From positions 1,240,001 through 1,304,000 of the forward strand of contig NZ_CP059348.1 of assembly GCF_013702265.1 (NCBI RefSeq): a stretch of DNA of 64,000 nt, in the 5' to 3' direction. Below, in pieces: positions 8,877 through 19,035 of this stretch. The notes under the pieces are model-generated. The model was given only the letters and a program-made list of their open reading frames with translations. It ran no database searches and was not told the origin of the DNA. The translations under genes and the position numbers were made by a program. The first letter of the stretch is position 1; each line of letters opens with the position of its first letter. Source of the DNA: Providencia rettgeri (GTDB lineage Bacteria; Pseudomonadota; Gammaproteobacteria; Enterobacterales; Enterobacteriaceae).

Positions 8877-9470
8877 TCAGTGATTTTGACTGTTAGCTTC
8901 CCGTTGATAGGTATCAAGGGCAAGGTTTAACTCTAATACGTTGACGACCGGCTCTCCTAAAAATCGAAACAGAGGAGATTGCGTATTATCAGTGATCAAC
9001 GATTTTACCTTGTCTATCGATAACTGTCTGTTTTTGGCAATACGTGGCGCTTGATATAACGCAGCGGCAACGGAAATATGTGGATCTAGCCCGCTGGAAG
9101 AGGCAGTCAGTAAATCCACAGGCAGAATATCACCACCATCGGGTTCATGCTGTTTCAATGCGACTGAGCGCTCAGTCAATTCCTTGGTTAACAGTGGGTT
9201 GCTGATGGCTAAGTTGCTGCCACCAGAGGCCAGTGCGTTATAAGGCATTTCAGCTGTCACAGACGGGCGACCGTAAAAATAATTGTCATTTTGGTAAGAC
9301 TGCCCAATCAGTGATGACCCGATAACGCGATTATCTTGCAAGATCAGCGAGCCCATCGATTGAGTGGGAAAAATAACATTCGCAAGCCCCGTCACGAGTA
9401 GCGGATAAGCAATCCCAGTCACCAGCGTTAACAGAACTAAAATCATTAATGAAGAACGAAACATGCTCAT
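8877..9470 (-). CDS. kdpC: K+-transporting ATPase subunit KdpC
   Basis: A 197-residue single-span subunit of the KdpFABC potassium pump that stabilises the complex and helps ATP binding by KdpB. I chose the ATG at 9470 over an upstream in-frame start inside kdpB: it has a GGAG six bases before it and gives an N-terminus (MSMFRSSLMILVLLTLVTG) matching E. coli KdpC. The family signature YFHGRPS-type motif appears as YFYGRPSVTAEMPYNALASGGSN. One N-terminal transmembrane helix is followed by a periplasmic domain. Ten bases separate it from kdpB. Confidence 0.95.
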   Translation of the reverse strand: MSMFRSSLMILVLLTLVTGIAYPLLVTGLANVIFPTQSMGSLILQDNRVIGSSLIGQSYQNDNYFYGRPSVTAEMPYNALASGGSNLAISNPLLTKELTERSVALKQHEPDGGDILPVDLLTASSSGLDPHISVAAALYQAPRIAKNRQLSIDKVKSLITDNTQSPLFRFLGEPVVNVLELNLALDTYQREANSQNH

Positions 9471-9480
9471 AATAGGCTCC

Positions 9481-11544
9481 TTAAATACCAAACAAGCTGA
9501 TGAACATATCGATAAGTTTGATCCCCACAAATGGGACAATCAAGCCACCTAACCCATACAGGCTCAAGTTACGCTGTAAAAGTGATTGAGAACTCATTGG
9601 GCGATAATTCACCCCTTTTAATGCCAGTGGAATTAAGAACACTATAATCAAGGCATTAAAAATAACCGCCGACAGCAATGCCGAAGCTGGTGAGTGCAAA
9701 TGCATAATATTCAAGGCATTGAGTTGTGGCCATGTGACCGCAAAACAGGCTGGAATAATCGCGAAGTATTTGGCGATATCGTTGGCAATACTGAATGTGG
9801 TCAATGAACCGCGAGTCATCAGCATCTGTTTACCGATATGCACGACTTCAATCAGCTTGGTTGGGTTGGAATCTAAATCCACCATGTTACCGGCTTCTTT
9901 CGCCGCTTGCGTACCCGAGTTCATGGCAACTGCCACATCCGCTTGCGCTAATGCAGGGGCATCGTTGGTACCGTCTCCGGTCATGGCCACTAAGCGGCCT
10001 TCCGATTGATATTGTCGGATTAACGCAAGTTTTGCTTCAGGGGTGGCTTCAGCTAAGAAATCATCCACGCCTGCTTCTGCGGCGATTGCTGCTGCGGTCA
10101 GGTGATTATCTCCCGTGATCATCACGGTTTTGATCCCCATCGCACGCATTTGTGCAAAACGCTCTTTCATGCCGCCTTTGACGATGTCTTTGAGCGCCAC
10201 GACGCCGAGCACCGTTTGGCTATCAACCACCACTAACGGTGTTCCCCCTGTCTGCGCCACTTGTTCAACAAGTTTGTCGGCTTCGATAGGAAATTTGCCG
10301 TGGTTAGCTTCAACATAACGGCGAATAGCGTCGGCAGAACCTTTACGGATCATGCGTTCGCCGACGTTGACACCGCTCATGCGAGTCATGGCGGAGAAGG
10401 GCACAAAGGTGGCGTTCATGGCGTGGATATCGCGTTCGCGTAAATTGAATTTCTGTTTTGCCAGCACCACAATACTGCGCCCTTCAGGGGTTTCATCCGC
10501 CAGAGAGGAGAGTTGAGCGGCGTCCGCTAATTGTTGCTCGGAGACACCACTTAACGGTAAAAACTCAGAGGCTTGACGGTTTCCGAGGGTAATGGTACCC
10601 GTTTTGTCCAGTAACAGGACATCAACGTCTCCCGCTGCTTCCACGGCGCGCCCGCTGGTGGCAATCACGTTGGCACCCAGCATACGGCTCATTCCGGCAA
10701 CCCCAATGGAAGATAGTAGCCCGCCAATGGTGGTTGGGATCAGACAGATAAGTAACGCAATCAACACAATGATAGAGACTGCCCCACCTGCACCCGCGTA
10801 TTCAGTAGCAAACAAGGTGAATGGATATAACGTTGCACAGACTAAAACAAAGATAATGGTCAGGGCGGTTAATAAGATAGTGAGCGCGATTTCATTGGGT
10901 GTTTTGCGACGTTGTGCGCCTTCCACCATGGAGATCATACGGTCTAAGAATGTTTCACCCGGGTTAACCGTACATTCGACAATCAGCCAGTCAGAGAGTA
11001 CGCGAGTTCCCCCCGTGACCGATGAAAAGTCTCCACCGGATTCGCGGATCACAGGCGCGGATTCACCTGTAATGGCACTTTCATCTACGGAGGCGCCACC
11101 TTCAATCACTTCCCCATCACAAGGGATGGTTTCCCCTGCGCGGATCAGGACGATATCGCCTTTACGCAGTTGGTCTGAACTGACCATTTCTTGCGGTGCA
11201 TCGAGAGAGGCAGTCGCCAGCTTGGTTGCTCGGCTTTGCTGTTTTACGCCTTTTAAACTCTGAGCTTGCGCTTTACTACGACCTTCCGCTAAAGCTTCTG
11301 CAAAGTTGGCAAATAGCACAGTAAACCATAGCCATAAAGTGACCATGCCACTAAACCAAGCGTTGCCTTCACTGTAGCCAGCGACCATCGCTATCCATAA
11401 TAAAGTGGTAATAATACTGCCGATGTAAACCACGAACATAACTGGGTTACGCCATTGTGCTTGTGGTGTCAGTTTTTTAATGGCATCAATTGTCGATTGG
11501 CGAACCAGTTTGCTATCAAATAATTGTGTTTTTTGATTTTTCAT
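9481..11544 (-). CDS. kdpB: K+-transporting P-type ATPase subunit KdpB
   Basis: A 687-residue type IA P-type ATPase, the energy-coupling subunit of KdpFABC. Visible landmarks are TGES in the actuator domain (159-162), the phosphorylated aspartate D313 in DKTGT, the nucleotide-binding domain, [10 protein letters not shown], and the hinge [22 protein letters not shown]. There are about seven membrane helices. Length is close to E. coli KdpB (682). It follows kdpA by 13 bp and precedes kdpC by 10 bp. The complex imports K+ with high affinity at low external potassium. Confidence 0.98.
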   Translation of the reverse strand: MKNQKTQLFDSKLVRQSTIDAIKKLTPQAQWRNPVMFVVYIGSIITTLLWIAMVAGYSEGNAWFSGMVTLWLWFTVLFANFAEALAEGRSKAQAQSLKGVKQQSRATKLATASLDAPQEMVSSDQLRKGDIVLIRAGETIPCDGEVIEGGASVDESAITGESAPVIRESGGDFSSVTGGTRVLSDWLIVECTVNPGETFLDRMISMVEGAQRRKTPNEIALTILLTALTIIFVLVCATLYPFTLFATEYAGAGGAVSIIVLIALLICLIPTTIGGLLSSIGVAGMSRMLGANVIATSGRAVEAAGDVDVLLLDKTGTITLGNRQASEFLPLSGVSEQQLADAAQLSSLADETPEGRSIVVLAKQKFNLRERDIHAMNATFVPFSAMTRMSGVNVGERMIRKGSADAIRRYVEANHGKFPIEADKLVEQVAQTGGTPLVVVDSQTVLGVVALKDIVKGGMKERFAQMRAMGIKTVMITGDNHLTAAAIAAEAGVDDFLAEATPEAKLALIRQYQSEGRLVAMTGDGTNDAPALAQADVAVAMNSGTQAAKEAGNMVDLDSNPTKLIEVVHIGKQMLMTRGSLTTFSIANDIAKYFAIIPACFAVTWPQLNALNIMHLHSPASALLSAVIFNALIIVFLIPLALKGVNYRPMSSQSLLQRNLSLYGLGGLIVPFVGIKLIDMFISLFGI

Positions 11545-11557
11545 TTTTTCACCCTCA

Positions 11558-13261
11558 TTATGCCGCTAACCAAATTTGCAGATGTTCTGCGATTGGCCCT
11601 AACGCAAGCGCAGGGACAAAAGTCAGTGCACCAATGAGAAGAACAGTCATGATTAATAAACCGATAAACAGTGGACCGTGTGTCGGCAATGTTGCAAGGC
11701 TGGCGGCTTGTGGTTTTTTTACTGCCATAGAGCCTGCAATCGCTAATACTGGGAAAATCACACCGAAACGCCCAAGGAACATAGCTAATGCCAGCATCAC
11801 GTTGTAATACGGCGTGTTCGCGCTTAATCCTGCAAAGGCGCTGCCGTTGTTATTAGCGGCGGATGAGAAGGCATATAGCACTTCGCTAAATCCGTGAGCA
11901 CCCGGGTTAAGAATGCCGGCGCGTCCTGCTTCGGTCATCAGTGAAATAGTGGTACCGAGTAGCACTAAAGTTGGCGTGACAAGGATGGCCAGTGCCACCA
12001 TTTTCATTTCACGTACTTCGATTTTTTTACCGAGGTATTCAGGGGTACGACCAATCATCAATCCCGCTAAGAATACGGCAAGTAAAACAAACAGCAACAT
12101 ACCGTATAAACCTGAACCGACGCCCCCAAAGACCACTTCACCTATTTGCATTAGCCACATAGGGACCATGCCACCTAATGCAGTGTAAGAATCGTGCATT
12201 GAGTTGACTGCACCACAAGATGCCGCGGTAGTGACAACGGCATACAGCGCAGATCCTAATGTACCAAAGCGGTTCTCTTTTCCTTCAAGGTTAGCGGTGC
12301 TGCTTGCGTGCAACTCGCCTAAGAATGGGTTGCCGACATATTCTTCATGGATCACAACGACGGCGGCAATCACGAAAATAATCGCCATTGCCCATAACAG
12401 GGCGTGACCTTGCTTGTTATCACAAACGGTACGACCAAAAGCAAAGCAAAGTGCCGTTGGAATAAGGAAGATAGCCAGCATTTGAACAAAGTTGCTTAAT
12501 GCCGTTGGGTTTTCAAATGGGTGAGATGAGTTAGCCCCAAAGAATCCGCCACCGTTAGTTCCCAATAATTTGATGGCTTCTTGGGACGCAACAGGCCCCA
12601 TTGGTAACAGTTGTGGCGCACTATCAAGGTTGTTACTCAAAACATAAGGGGAGAAGTTTTGAATAACCCCTTGGCTGACAAAGAATAAAGCAAAAATAAT
12701 GGATAATGGCAGCAGGAGATACAGCGTGATACGCGCTAAATCAACCCAAGCATTACCAATAGTTTTGCTGCCGTGGCGTGAAAATGCACGAATAAGTGCA
12801 AACACGACGGCGATCCCTGTGGCTGCCGAAAGGAAGTTTTGTACGGTTAACCCGACCATTTGGCTCAGATAGCTTAGGGTATTTTCCCCGCTATAAGATT
12901 GCCAGTTAGTATTGGCCACAAAACTAATTGCTGTATTGAAAGCTAAGTCCCAGCTCATTCCAGGATAATGCTGAGGATTGAGAGGTAATGAGCCTTGGCA
13001 CATTAAAATAACGAATAGTAATCCAAAACCCAGTAGGTTAAATAGCAAAATGGCGATGGCATATTGCCAGTAATTCATCTCAGGGAGATCGCGCCCCACT
13101 TGTTTGATTCCGCTTAATCGCCAGAATACCGATTCACTTTTGGCAATAGCACGCGGCATATCACCATCAATCAGATAAGCAATAAAGTTGCCGAGTGGTT
13201 TTGCTAACAGCATAAGAACCAGTAAAAAACTGGCGATCAATAAAAACGCATAGGTGGCCAT
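11558..13261 (-). CDS. kdpA: K+-transporting ATPase subunit KdpA
   Basis: A 567-residue polytopic subunit of the superfamily of K+ transporters that forms the selectivity filter. Pore-loop motifs are visible ([11 protein letters not shown] as [50 protein letters not shown]). The ATG at 13261 is preferred over a longer frame because it gives [14 protein letters not shown], colinear with E. coli KdpA, and starts one base after the kdpF stop, the usual coupling. Length matches E. coli KdpA (557) with small insertions. Confidence 0.97.
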   Translation of the reverse strand: MATYAFLLIASFLLVLMLLAKPLGNFIAYLIDGDMPRAIAKSESVFWRLSGIKQVGRDLPEMNYWQYAIAILLFNLLGFGLLFVILMCQGSLPLNPQHYPGMSWDLAFNTAISFVANTNWQSYSGENTLSYLSQMVGLTVQNFLSAATGIAVVFALIRAFSRHGSKTIGNAWVDLARITLYLLLPLSIIFALFFVSQGVIQNFSPYVLSNNLDSAPQLLPMGPVASQEAIKLLGTNGGGFFGANSSHPFENPTALSNFVQMLAIFLIPTALCFAFGRTVCDNKQGHALLWAMAIIFVIAAVVVIHEEYVGNPFLGELHASSTANLEGKENRFGTLGSALYAVVTTAASCGAVNSMHDSYTALGGMVPMWLMQIGEVVFGGVGSGLYGMLLFVLLAVFLAGLMIGRTPEYLGKKIEVREMKMVALAILVTPTLVLLGTTISLMTEAGRAGILNPGAHGFSEVLYAFSSAANNNGSAFAGLSANTPYYNVMLALAMFLGRFGVIFPVLAIAGSMAVKKPQAASLATLPTHGPLFIGLLIMTVLLIGALTFVPALALGPIAEHLQIWLAA

Positions 13262-13262
13262 A

Positions 13263-13352
13263 TCAGAAATTCTCCGCGTTGAGCAGGGCATAAATCAGAT
13301 AAACCAGCAGTACAACAACAAGAACTGCCCCAGAAATGGAAAGTAGTGACAT
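13263..13352 (-). CDS. kdpF: KdpF, small stabilising subunit of the Kdp pump
   Basis: A 29-residue single-helix membrane peptide ([20 protein letters not shown], then YALLNAENF) that stabilises KdpABC. It resembles E. coli KdpF (29 residues, ending YALINAEAF). Its ATG has a GGAG six bases upstream and its TGA is one base before kdpA. It is the first gene of the operon and short enough to be missed by length-filtered gene finding. Confidence 0.95.
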   Translation of the reverse strand: MSLLSISGAVLVVVLLVYLIYALLNAENF

Positions 13353-13423
13353 TGTTATCTCCTTATTATTTCCATTGCGCTAGGTTAGGCATTTGCTTGT
13401 AAAGAAGCTGATAAAAAAACCAG

Positions 13424-13450
13424 GTGGGGTGTAAAAATAGTATAAAAATG
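13424..13450 (-). promoter_or_regulatory. KdpE operator upstream of kdpF
   Basis: Read on the minus strand: cattttTATACTatttt, then TACACCCCAC. It closely resembles the E. coli kdpF promoter KdpE site (TTTTTATACTTTTTTTACACC-type). It lies about 75 bp upstream of kdpF, the expected place for an activator. The rest of 13353-13803 is AT-rich with no further gene visible. Confidence 0.8.
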
Positions 13451-13803
13451 CCCAATTAAAATCGCTTCGTGATGATGAAGAGATTATCTAAGTATAGTTT
13501 GTTAATGGAATGTGATTTATTTGTTTGTTTTGTACGGTATCTTGCTACATTTCGTAATAAAACAACGAAACTGAGTCAAAAAGTTAATTTATTTTATATT
13601 TAAGTGGTCAGATGAGTAGTTTAATTACACAAATTGCGTTATTATAGATTCCGTTAATGAAGATTAACTTTGGTGTTCGATTTTAGTGCCTCTTTGGTGA
13701 TTTACGCTCAATGCGAATTGAGTTAAACGTGAATTAAGTTAAATAGAAGTAAAGAGCAAAACTGGAATCGGCAAAATTAAGTGGCTACTGAAGGAGGATA
13801 TCG

Positions 13804-14010
13804 ATGTCCACATATCAAGAATATTCCCGTAATCAGGTACTTTTACGCCGCACTGCTGCTGTAACAGCTGGCATTATTGCGTTTCCGGTTATGGTTTTTT
13901 ACCCAAAAAGAGCAAGATTTTATAGCTACCTGCATAAAGTCTGGGCTAAAACGAGCGACAAGCCTGTGTGGTTGGCTAGCTCAGAAGTGACGATGGAAAG
14001 CCATCGTTAA
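13804..14010 (+). CDS. ybfA: YbfA family small protein (DUF2517)
   Basis: A 68-residue protein of unknown function. It shares RRTxAVxAG...RARFYSYLHKVWAKTSDKPVW with E. coli YbfA, which also sits beside kdpF on the opposite strand. One hydrophobic stretch (about 17-33, VTAGIIAFPVMVFYP) suggests one membrane helix. The ATG is preceded by a strong AGGAGG, and a good terminator follows. The conserved position suggests potassium- or envelope-stress-linked expression, but no function is established. Confidence 0.88.
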   Translation: MSTYQEYSRNQVLLRRTAAVTAGIIAFPVMVFYPKRARFYSYLHKVWAKTSDKPVWLASSEVTMESHR

Positions 14011-14036
14011 TCAGTGATTCAATTCACTAAAAAGAT

Positions 14037-14071
14037 ATCCCTGCAATAATTTAATTGTGGGGATTTTTTTA
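14037..14071 (+). terminator. Rho-independent terminator after ybfA
   Basis: An 11-bp stem (atccctgcaat at 14037-14047, attgtggggat at 14054-14064, two G-T pairs), 6-nt loop, then a run of T. Confidence 0.85.
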
Positions 14072-14290
14072 TATAAAAATCATAATAATTAATTCCTATA
14101 CTTCAATGTTATTTAAATTAAAGTCATGTTATTTAATTTGAAATTTAAATAAATTAACTTGTTTGACACTGAGAAGTGAATCACGGTAATTATCTTTATC
14201 TCATTGCTAATATCCATTCCCAATAAAATTAGATTTTATTTTATTAAAATTCAAAAGATATTTAATTATAAATAGCAAATGAGGAATATC

Positions 14291-15787
14291 ATGATTCTAT
14301 TTAAAAAATGTGTTATCGCATTGTCAATTAATATCGCATTAATATCATCGGGATTGGCTTGTACCACTCTGCTTGCGGGTAGTGAAGCCACGAATGATGG
14401 CTCGTTAATTATCGCGAGAAGCGCTGATAGCAGCGCATTAAAAGCTCAGCATTTTGTCATACATCCAGCAAAGAAAAATCAATCCGGAATATACAGTACA
14501 AAAGAACATAATGGTGCTAATAATTTTACCTACCCATTACCAAAAAATTCATTGCGATATACAACTGTGCCAAATTGGAAAACACAATTACATGGTGCGA
14601 CAGGATTTAATGAATTAGGTGTAGGAGTCAGTGGTACTGAATCTATATTTGCTTCTCCTAAAGCATTAGCGTTCGATCCCTATGTTGAAGAAACTGGAAT
14701 TACCGAAGATGATATTCCAGATGTACTTCTTTCCCGCGCAAAAACAGCCCGTGAAGCGGTGGAGATTTTAGGTAATATTATTGAAGCCCAAGGTGCTGGT
14801 GAAGGCTTTGGTGTTGCTGTCGTCGATAAAAATGAACTGTGGTATTTAGAAACGGGAACGGGTCATCAATGGATGGCTCAAAAAATTGCAAAAGATAAAT
14901 ACTTTGCAACGGGTAATCAGGGGCGTTTACAAGCGTTTGAGGTGAATAATCCCGATATGCTAGGCTCTAAAAATCTCGTTGAATTTGCAGTAGAAAAGGG
15001 TTTATACAATCCTGCTAAAGATGGCGCATTCAATTTTTCTAAAGCCTATACGCGTGATGATGAGCGTGATCGTGATTATAACGATCCACGAGTTTGGATC
15101 ATTCAGCAGCAGTTTAATCCATCGTTAAAACAAGATATTGCAGATGGTAGAAATTTTGCTCCTTTCTTAACACCAGAGAAAAAAGTTTCTGTTGAAGAAG
15201 CGAAAGCCATGCTACGTAATCACTTTGAAGGCACGGAACATGACCCGTATACCAATGGCTTAAACGGAAAAGAGCCATGGCGACCAATCAGTGTGTTTAG
15301 AACTTATGAAGCGCATGTGATGCAAGTACGTCCAGAGTTACCGCAAGAAATTGGTGAAGTGACATATGTTGGTCTAGGAATGGCGGATTTGACCGCGTTT
15401 GTTCCTTTCTATAGTGGGTTAGAGGCTTATCCAAAACATTATGGTATTGGGACAGACAAGGCAGACAGCGATTCTATTTATTGGAAATACCGTAAATTAC
15501 AAACATTAGTGATGACGGACTACCCTAAACTGGCGCCTATTGTGAAAAAAGCCTACCAAGAGTGGGAAGCAAAAACGGCGTTAGAGCAAAAAGCCATGGA
15601 AGTGAATTACTTAAAAATGGCGAAAACAGATAAAGCCGCTGCCAATAAAATGCTTAACAAGTTTAATCTGGATGTGATGGCTAGTGCTGAGAAGCTCACT
15701 GAGGATTTAACTAACCAACTTTTCACTATTCGAACTGAAGACATTCAATCTGATATTTTCTTTGCGAATAAATCGAAGAAAGACTAA
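14291..15787 (+). CDS. Exported C69-family dipeptidase (Ntn hydrolase)
   Basis: A 498-residue protein. The ATG at 14291 is chosen over one 12 bases upstream because a GAGG sits six bases before it. Residues 1-23 are a signal peptide ending SSGLA, and Cys24 starts ACTTLLAGSEATNDGS, the conserved N-terminus of peptidase family C69 (PepD/U34), in which an exposed N-terminal Cys is the nucleophile. Signal-peptide cleavage would therefore also mature the catalytic residue. Further family motifs are DKNELWYLETGTGHQW and YFATGNQGRL. It is monocistronic with its own terminator, and probably cleaves dipeptides in the periplasm. It is absent at this position in E. coli. The substrate is unknown. Confidence 0.88.
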   Translation: MILFKKCVIALSINIALISSGLACTTLLAGSEATNDGSLIIARSADSSALKAQHFVIHPAKKNQSGIYSTKEHNGANNFTYPLPKNSLRYTTVPNWKTQLHGATGFNELGVGVSGTESIFASPKALAFDPYVEETGITEDDIPDVLLSRAKTAREAVEILGNIIEAQGAGEGFGVAVVDKNELWYLETGTGHQWMAQKIAKDKYFATGNQGRLQAFEVNNPDMLGSKNLVEFAVEKGLYNPAKDGAFNFSKAYTRDDERDRDYNDPRVWIIQQQFNPSLKQDIADGRNFAPFLTPEKKVSVEEAKAMLRNHFEGTEHDPYTNGLNGKEPWRPISVFRTYEAHVMQVRPELPQEIGEVTYVGLGMADLTAFVPFYSGLEAYPKHYGIGTDKADSDSIYWKYRKLQTLVMTDYPKLAPIVKKAYQEWEAKTALEQKAMEVNYLKMAKTDKAAANKMLNKFNLDVMASAEKLTEDLTNQLFTIRTEDIQSDIFFANKSKKD

Positions 15788-15814
15788 TAATAGTCGCAAT
15801 TTTGTAAACTCAAG

Positions 15815-15841
15815 AAGGCTCTCAGTGGGGGAGCCTTTTTG
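15815..15841 (+). terminator. Terminator after the C69 dipeptidase gene
   Basis: Stem aaggctc (15815-15821) pairs with gagcctt (15831-15837), followed by T residues. Confidence 0.8.
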
Positions 15842-15981
15842 TTTAATTATCTCTCTTTCAAATTTGACTGAGTTCTTAGCTTGTGTGAGTTTGCCAATAA
15901 ATACAGCAGAAAAAAATATCATTTACGTTTATGCTAATTGAATATGAATAAGTAGGAATTCAGTAGGTAAAGGATACGATT

Positions 15982-16725
15982 ATGCATAATTTTAAGTTAG
16001 AAGAACTGATTAACGACGAGCTGAAAGTCAGTGAAATCCAAGACTATGCCCCAAATGGATTACAAGTAGAGGGTCGCCCTCATGTTAAAAAAATCGTGAC
16101 AGGCGTGACAGCTTGCCAAGCATTATTGGATGAAGCGGTCAGACTCAATGCCGATGCGGTGATTGTGCATCATGGCTACTTTTGGAAAAACGAACCGGCC
16201 ATTATCAAAGGTATGAAAAGAAATCGCCTAAAAACATTGCTGGCGAATGACATTAACCTGTACGGTTATCACCTACCATTAGATGCTCACCCAGTATTAG
16301 GTAACAATGCGCAACTGGCCCATATTATGGGTGTGCAAGTCAATGGCAACATTGAGCCACTGATGCCATTTGGCTTTTTCGACCAACCCATTACCCCCGC
16401 AGAATTAACCGAGCGTTTAGAAAATCGCTTAGGGCGTAAAGTATTGCATTGTGGTGATAACGCCAAAGAAGAAATTCGTCAAATTGCATGGTGTACTGGC
16501 GGCGGCCAGGGCTTTATTATGCAAGCGGCAGAATTTGGTGTAGATGCGTTTGTGACAGGGGAAGTGTCAGAGCAAACCATTCATATTGCAAGAGAGATGG
16601 GGATCCATTTCTACAGTGCAGGGCACCACGCAACAGAGCGTTATGGGATTAAGGCGTTGACGGAGTGGTTGAATGATAATCATGAGGTAAATGCTACCTT
16701 TATCGACATCGATAACCCCGCTTAA
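15982..16725 (+). CDS. ybgI: NIF3-family metal-binding protein YbgI
   Basis: A 247-residue protein, identical in length to E. coli YbgI (GTP cyclohydrolase 1 type 2 homologue, NIF3/DUF34 fold). Metal-ligand motifs are present: VIVHHGYFW in the N-terminal half and AGHHATERYG near the end, which build the dinuclear metal site of the toroidal hexamer. Its physiological role is unsettled; a metal-hydrolase or repair role has been suggested. An aagga Shine-Dalgarno sequence precedes the ATG. An ERIC element begins at its stop codon. Close to gltA, as in E. coli. Confidence 0.95.
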   Translation: MHNFKLEELINDELKVSEIQDYAPNGLQVEGRPHVKKIVTGVTACQALLDEAVRLNADAVIVHHGYFWKNEPAIIKGMKRNRLKTLLANDINLYGYHLPLDAHPVLGNNAQLAHIMGVQVNGNIEPLMPFGFFDQPITPAELTERLENRLGRKVLHCGDNAKEEIRQIAWCTGGGQGFIMQAAEFGVDAFVTGEVSEQTIHIAREMGIHFYSAGHHATERYGIKALTEWLNDNHEVNATFIDIDNPA

Positions 16726-16851
16726 ATTTTCGTCATATTTCATGCTGTGGCTGTGTTGGTTTCACGCAGCCACTTGGGTCACATACTTATGTATGCTCCC
16801 CAAGCTGTCTTTGTTCACCGCCTTGCCACAGCATGAACTATTTAGAAAATT
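16725..16851. repeat. ERIC element, full length (127 bp)
   Basis: Terminal inverted repeats aattttc (16725-16731) and gaaaatt (16845-16851) give exactly 127 bp, the canonical ERIC size. The centre (ggtcacatacttatgtatgc, then tcccc) matches the ERIC palindrome, and TTCACCGCCTTGCC and AACTATTTAG match the right flank. It lies between ybgI and the convergent MFS gene. Confidence 0.9.
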
Positions 16852-16955
16852 GCTATGTAATAGCTATGCAATAGAAATAACTGCGCAATAGAAAATAGCT
16901 ATGCAATAAAGATAATTTGATTTTTTTTCCGTTAAATATCAAATTTAAGTTTGAT

Positions 16956-18080
16956 TTAAGTTCGGTATTTTAGTGCGGTAAGGAGCAATATTAGGCTTGA
17001 CGTGGTTAGCACTAACCCTAGGTTTTGAACCTCGCCGGCGGCCATTAATCCGAGAGCTAATCCTAAATAGTAAAACAAACCTAAAATTGCGCCGGCGGTG
17101 CCTTTTCTGTCTTGATAATGATCCAGAGCGTGCGCCAAAATATTCGGAATTGCGATCCCATAGCCCACCACAATGCCCATAATTGGTAGCACAAACCCAA
17201 TATGACTTTGCAGCAGATAAACTAAACCACTACTGACAATAGAGAGCCCACTTGCCAGTTTAACGAGCTTTTCTGGTGACCACGTTTTCGCCAATAATGT
17301 GCGATTAATCAGTGAACCGAGACCGACACCAAACGCTAACAGAATCCCAGTCAGACCAAATTGTTGTTGGTTGAACGTTAATTGTTCAAAAATAAAGGGG
17401 CCAAGCTGGTAATAACTGAATAAATTAATGTTGAAAAATGCTATCAACATCACATTTTGGAGAATTCGTTTATCCCCTAACATGTGTAAAAACGTGGTTA
17501 AAAATGGGGTTTTGATCACGTTCTGTGGTTTGGTCTCAGGAAGCTTATAACATGACCATAACAAAAGTATGGAAGCTAACAACGCTAAACCCATAAAAAC
17601 GGCTTGGTAACTACCTAACCAAACTAAGCTGGCACCGAAAATCATCCCAAGGGCGGGGCTTATTGCTAAGGCGATGCCCATCACCGAAAAAACTTTGGCT
17701 AACTTATGACCTTGGAAACTGTCTCGCATCATGGTTTGTGTGCCAATAGAGCCAACTGCAGCACCAAACGCAGATAGCATACGTAGTAACAGCAACCCAT
17801 AGAAATGTGAGACAAAAAGTGCGCTTACAGAGGCTATTCCATACAGAAATAACCCAAGCAAAATAGTGGGACGACGCCCAATCACATCACACATTCTGCC
17901 CCAAAATACGACACCAAAAGCGAAAGCAAAGAAATAGAGCGACAGCGTTTGAGAGGCTTGATCGGCATTCACCTGAAATGCAGCCGCAATATCCGTTAAC
18001 GCTGGACTATAAATGGTTTCGACAATTTGCGGAAACATCATTAGCGCTATTGCTAAAGATAATGAAAGTACGCGTTCCAT
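16956..18080 (-). CDS. MFS multidrug-type efflux transporter (Bcr/CflA-like)
   Basis: A 374-residue inner-membrane protein with about twelve hydrophobic helices. It carries the MFS motif A region GRMCDVIGRRPTILLG between TM2 and TM3 and a motif C-like stretch MGIALAISPALGMIFGA in TM5, typical of the drug/H+ antiporter DHA1 Bcr/CflA group. Export of a small toxic compound by proton exchange is the likely role; the substrate is unknown. It is transcribed divergently from an AraC-type regulator, an arrangement like nimT-nimR of E. coli, so control by that regulator is likely. Not at this map position in E. coli. Confidence 0.85.
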   Translation of the reverse strand: MERVLSLSLAIALMMFPQIVETIYSPALTDIAAAFQVNADQASQTLSLYFFAFAFGVVFWGRMCDVIGRRPTILLGLFLYGIASVSALFVSHFYGLLLLRMLSAFGAAVGSIGTQTMMRDSFQGHKLAKVFSVMGIALAISPALGMIFGASLVWLGSYQAVFMGLALLASILLLWSCYKLPETKPQNVIKTPFLTTFLHMLGDKRILQNVMLIAFFNINLFSYYQLGPFIFEQLTFNQQQFGLTGILLAFGVGLGSLINRTLLAKTWSPEKLVKLASGLSIVSSGLVYLLQSHIGFVLPIMGIVVGYGIAIPNILAHALDHYQDRKGTAGAILGLFYYLGLALGLMAAGEVQNLGLVLTTSSLILLLTALKYRT

Positions 18081-18190
18081 ATTGATTTACCTATTTATTT
18101 TCAAAGTATGTGGAATGGCGCAAAGTTTAGTGGCTTTTTATTTGTCTTATTACAATAATAAAGACAATAAATATCAAAAAAGAGACATTT

Positions 18191-18967
18191 ATGGCGTGGT
18201 TATTACAGACGGATGAGTTTCAAACTCACTGGTATGATGCCCCCGTATTGGGGATTGCAGCCCAAATGGGGCAACATGATTCAGGAGCGCATACTCATGA
18301 AATGGGGCAGTTGTTATTTACACAACAAGGCTGTATTCGCATTAGCTTACAGAATGAGATTTCGTTACTACCGCCAGGGAGAGTTGCGTGGATCCCACCA
18401 TTTACACAGCATCGAGTACAAATGCGTGCTTCGGTAGGGTATCGGTCTGTTTACCTAAGTCAAGAATATGCGCAGCAAATATCTGGTCAGGTGTCTATTT
18501 TAAGTATCTCTCCTTTGCTTCGAGAGTTGCTGGAACGTATCGCGGTGGCGCCTTTCGAGAGTGACTGGCGAGAAGGGCGACTAGCAAGGTTACTTCCTGT
18601 TTTTATTGATGAATTACAATGTGCAACAGCGGAGCCCACTCTGCTGTCTTTACCTCATGACAGACGTTTCAAGTCTCTAGATCTAGAACGACTTCCTCCA
18701 CCTTTGAACCAATTAGCTCAAACGGTTGGTGCCAGTGAGAAGACCATTACTCGAGTTTTTCTAAAAGAGACAGGAATGAGTTATCAGGCGTGGCGACAAC
18801 AATGGCGATTTATCAAAGGGATAGAGCTGTTAGCGCAGGAGAAAACCTACGGATTTATTACTCAAGAGTTAGGTTTAGCCAGTGACAGCGCATTTATTAG
18901 TTTTTTCCGCAAAATGAGCGGGATGACACCGCGAGAATACAGCGGTGAATCAAGACTGAAAAAATAG
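18191..18967 (+). CDS. AraC-family transcriptional regulator
   Basis: A 258-residue protein. The N-terminal cupin (about 20-110, HSGAHTHEMGQLLFTQQGCI-type region) resembles the sensor of NimR-type regulators. The C-terminal AraC domain (about 160-250) has two helix-turn-helix motifs (LAQTVGASEKTITRVFLKE and ITQELGLASDSAFISFFRK) and ends MTPREYS. It is divergent from the MFS exporter with 110 bp between starts, so it probably senses the exporter's substrate and controls both genes. The Shine-Dalgarno sequence is weak (gaga). Confidence 0.88.
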   Translation: MAWLLQTDEFQTHWYDAPVLGIAAQMGQHDSGAHTHEMGQLLFTQQGCIRISLQNEISLLPPGRVAWIPPFTQHRVQMRASVGYRSVYLSQEYAQQISGQVSILSISPLLRELLERIAVAPFESDWREGRLARLLPVFIDELQCATAEPTLLSLPHDRRFKSLDLERLPPPLNQLAQTVGASEKTITRVFLKETGMSYQAWRQQWRFIKGIELLAQEKTYGFITQELGLASDSAFISFFRKMSGMTPREYSGESRLKK

Positions 18968-18993
18968 AATAAAAATAGAATGTTAGAAATTAA

Positions 18994-19018
18994 AAAGCCC
19001 CGAATCTTCGAGGCTTTA
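18994..19018 (-). terminator. Terminator of gltA
   Basis: Stem aaagcc-c-cgaa / ttcg-a-ggcttt. The T-run lies on the minus-strand side, so it serves gltA rather than the convergent AraC gene. Confidence 0.75.
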
Positions 19019-19035
19019 GTGATGAGTGAGTTAAA

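Noticed and set aside
10592-11263. 223-codon open frame on the plus strand opposite kdpB
   Set aside because: Lies entirely antisense to a strongly conserved gene; composition is that of the reverse complement, with no ribosome site or recognisable protein.
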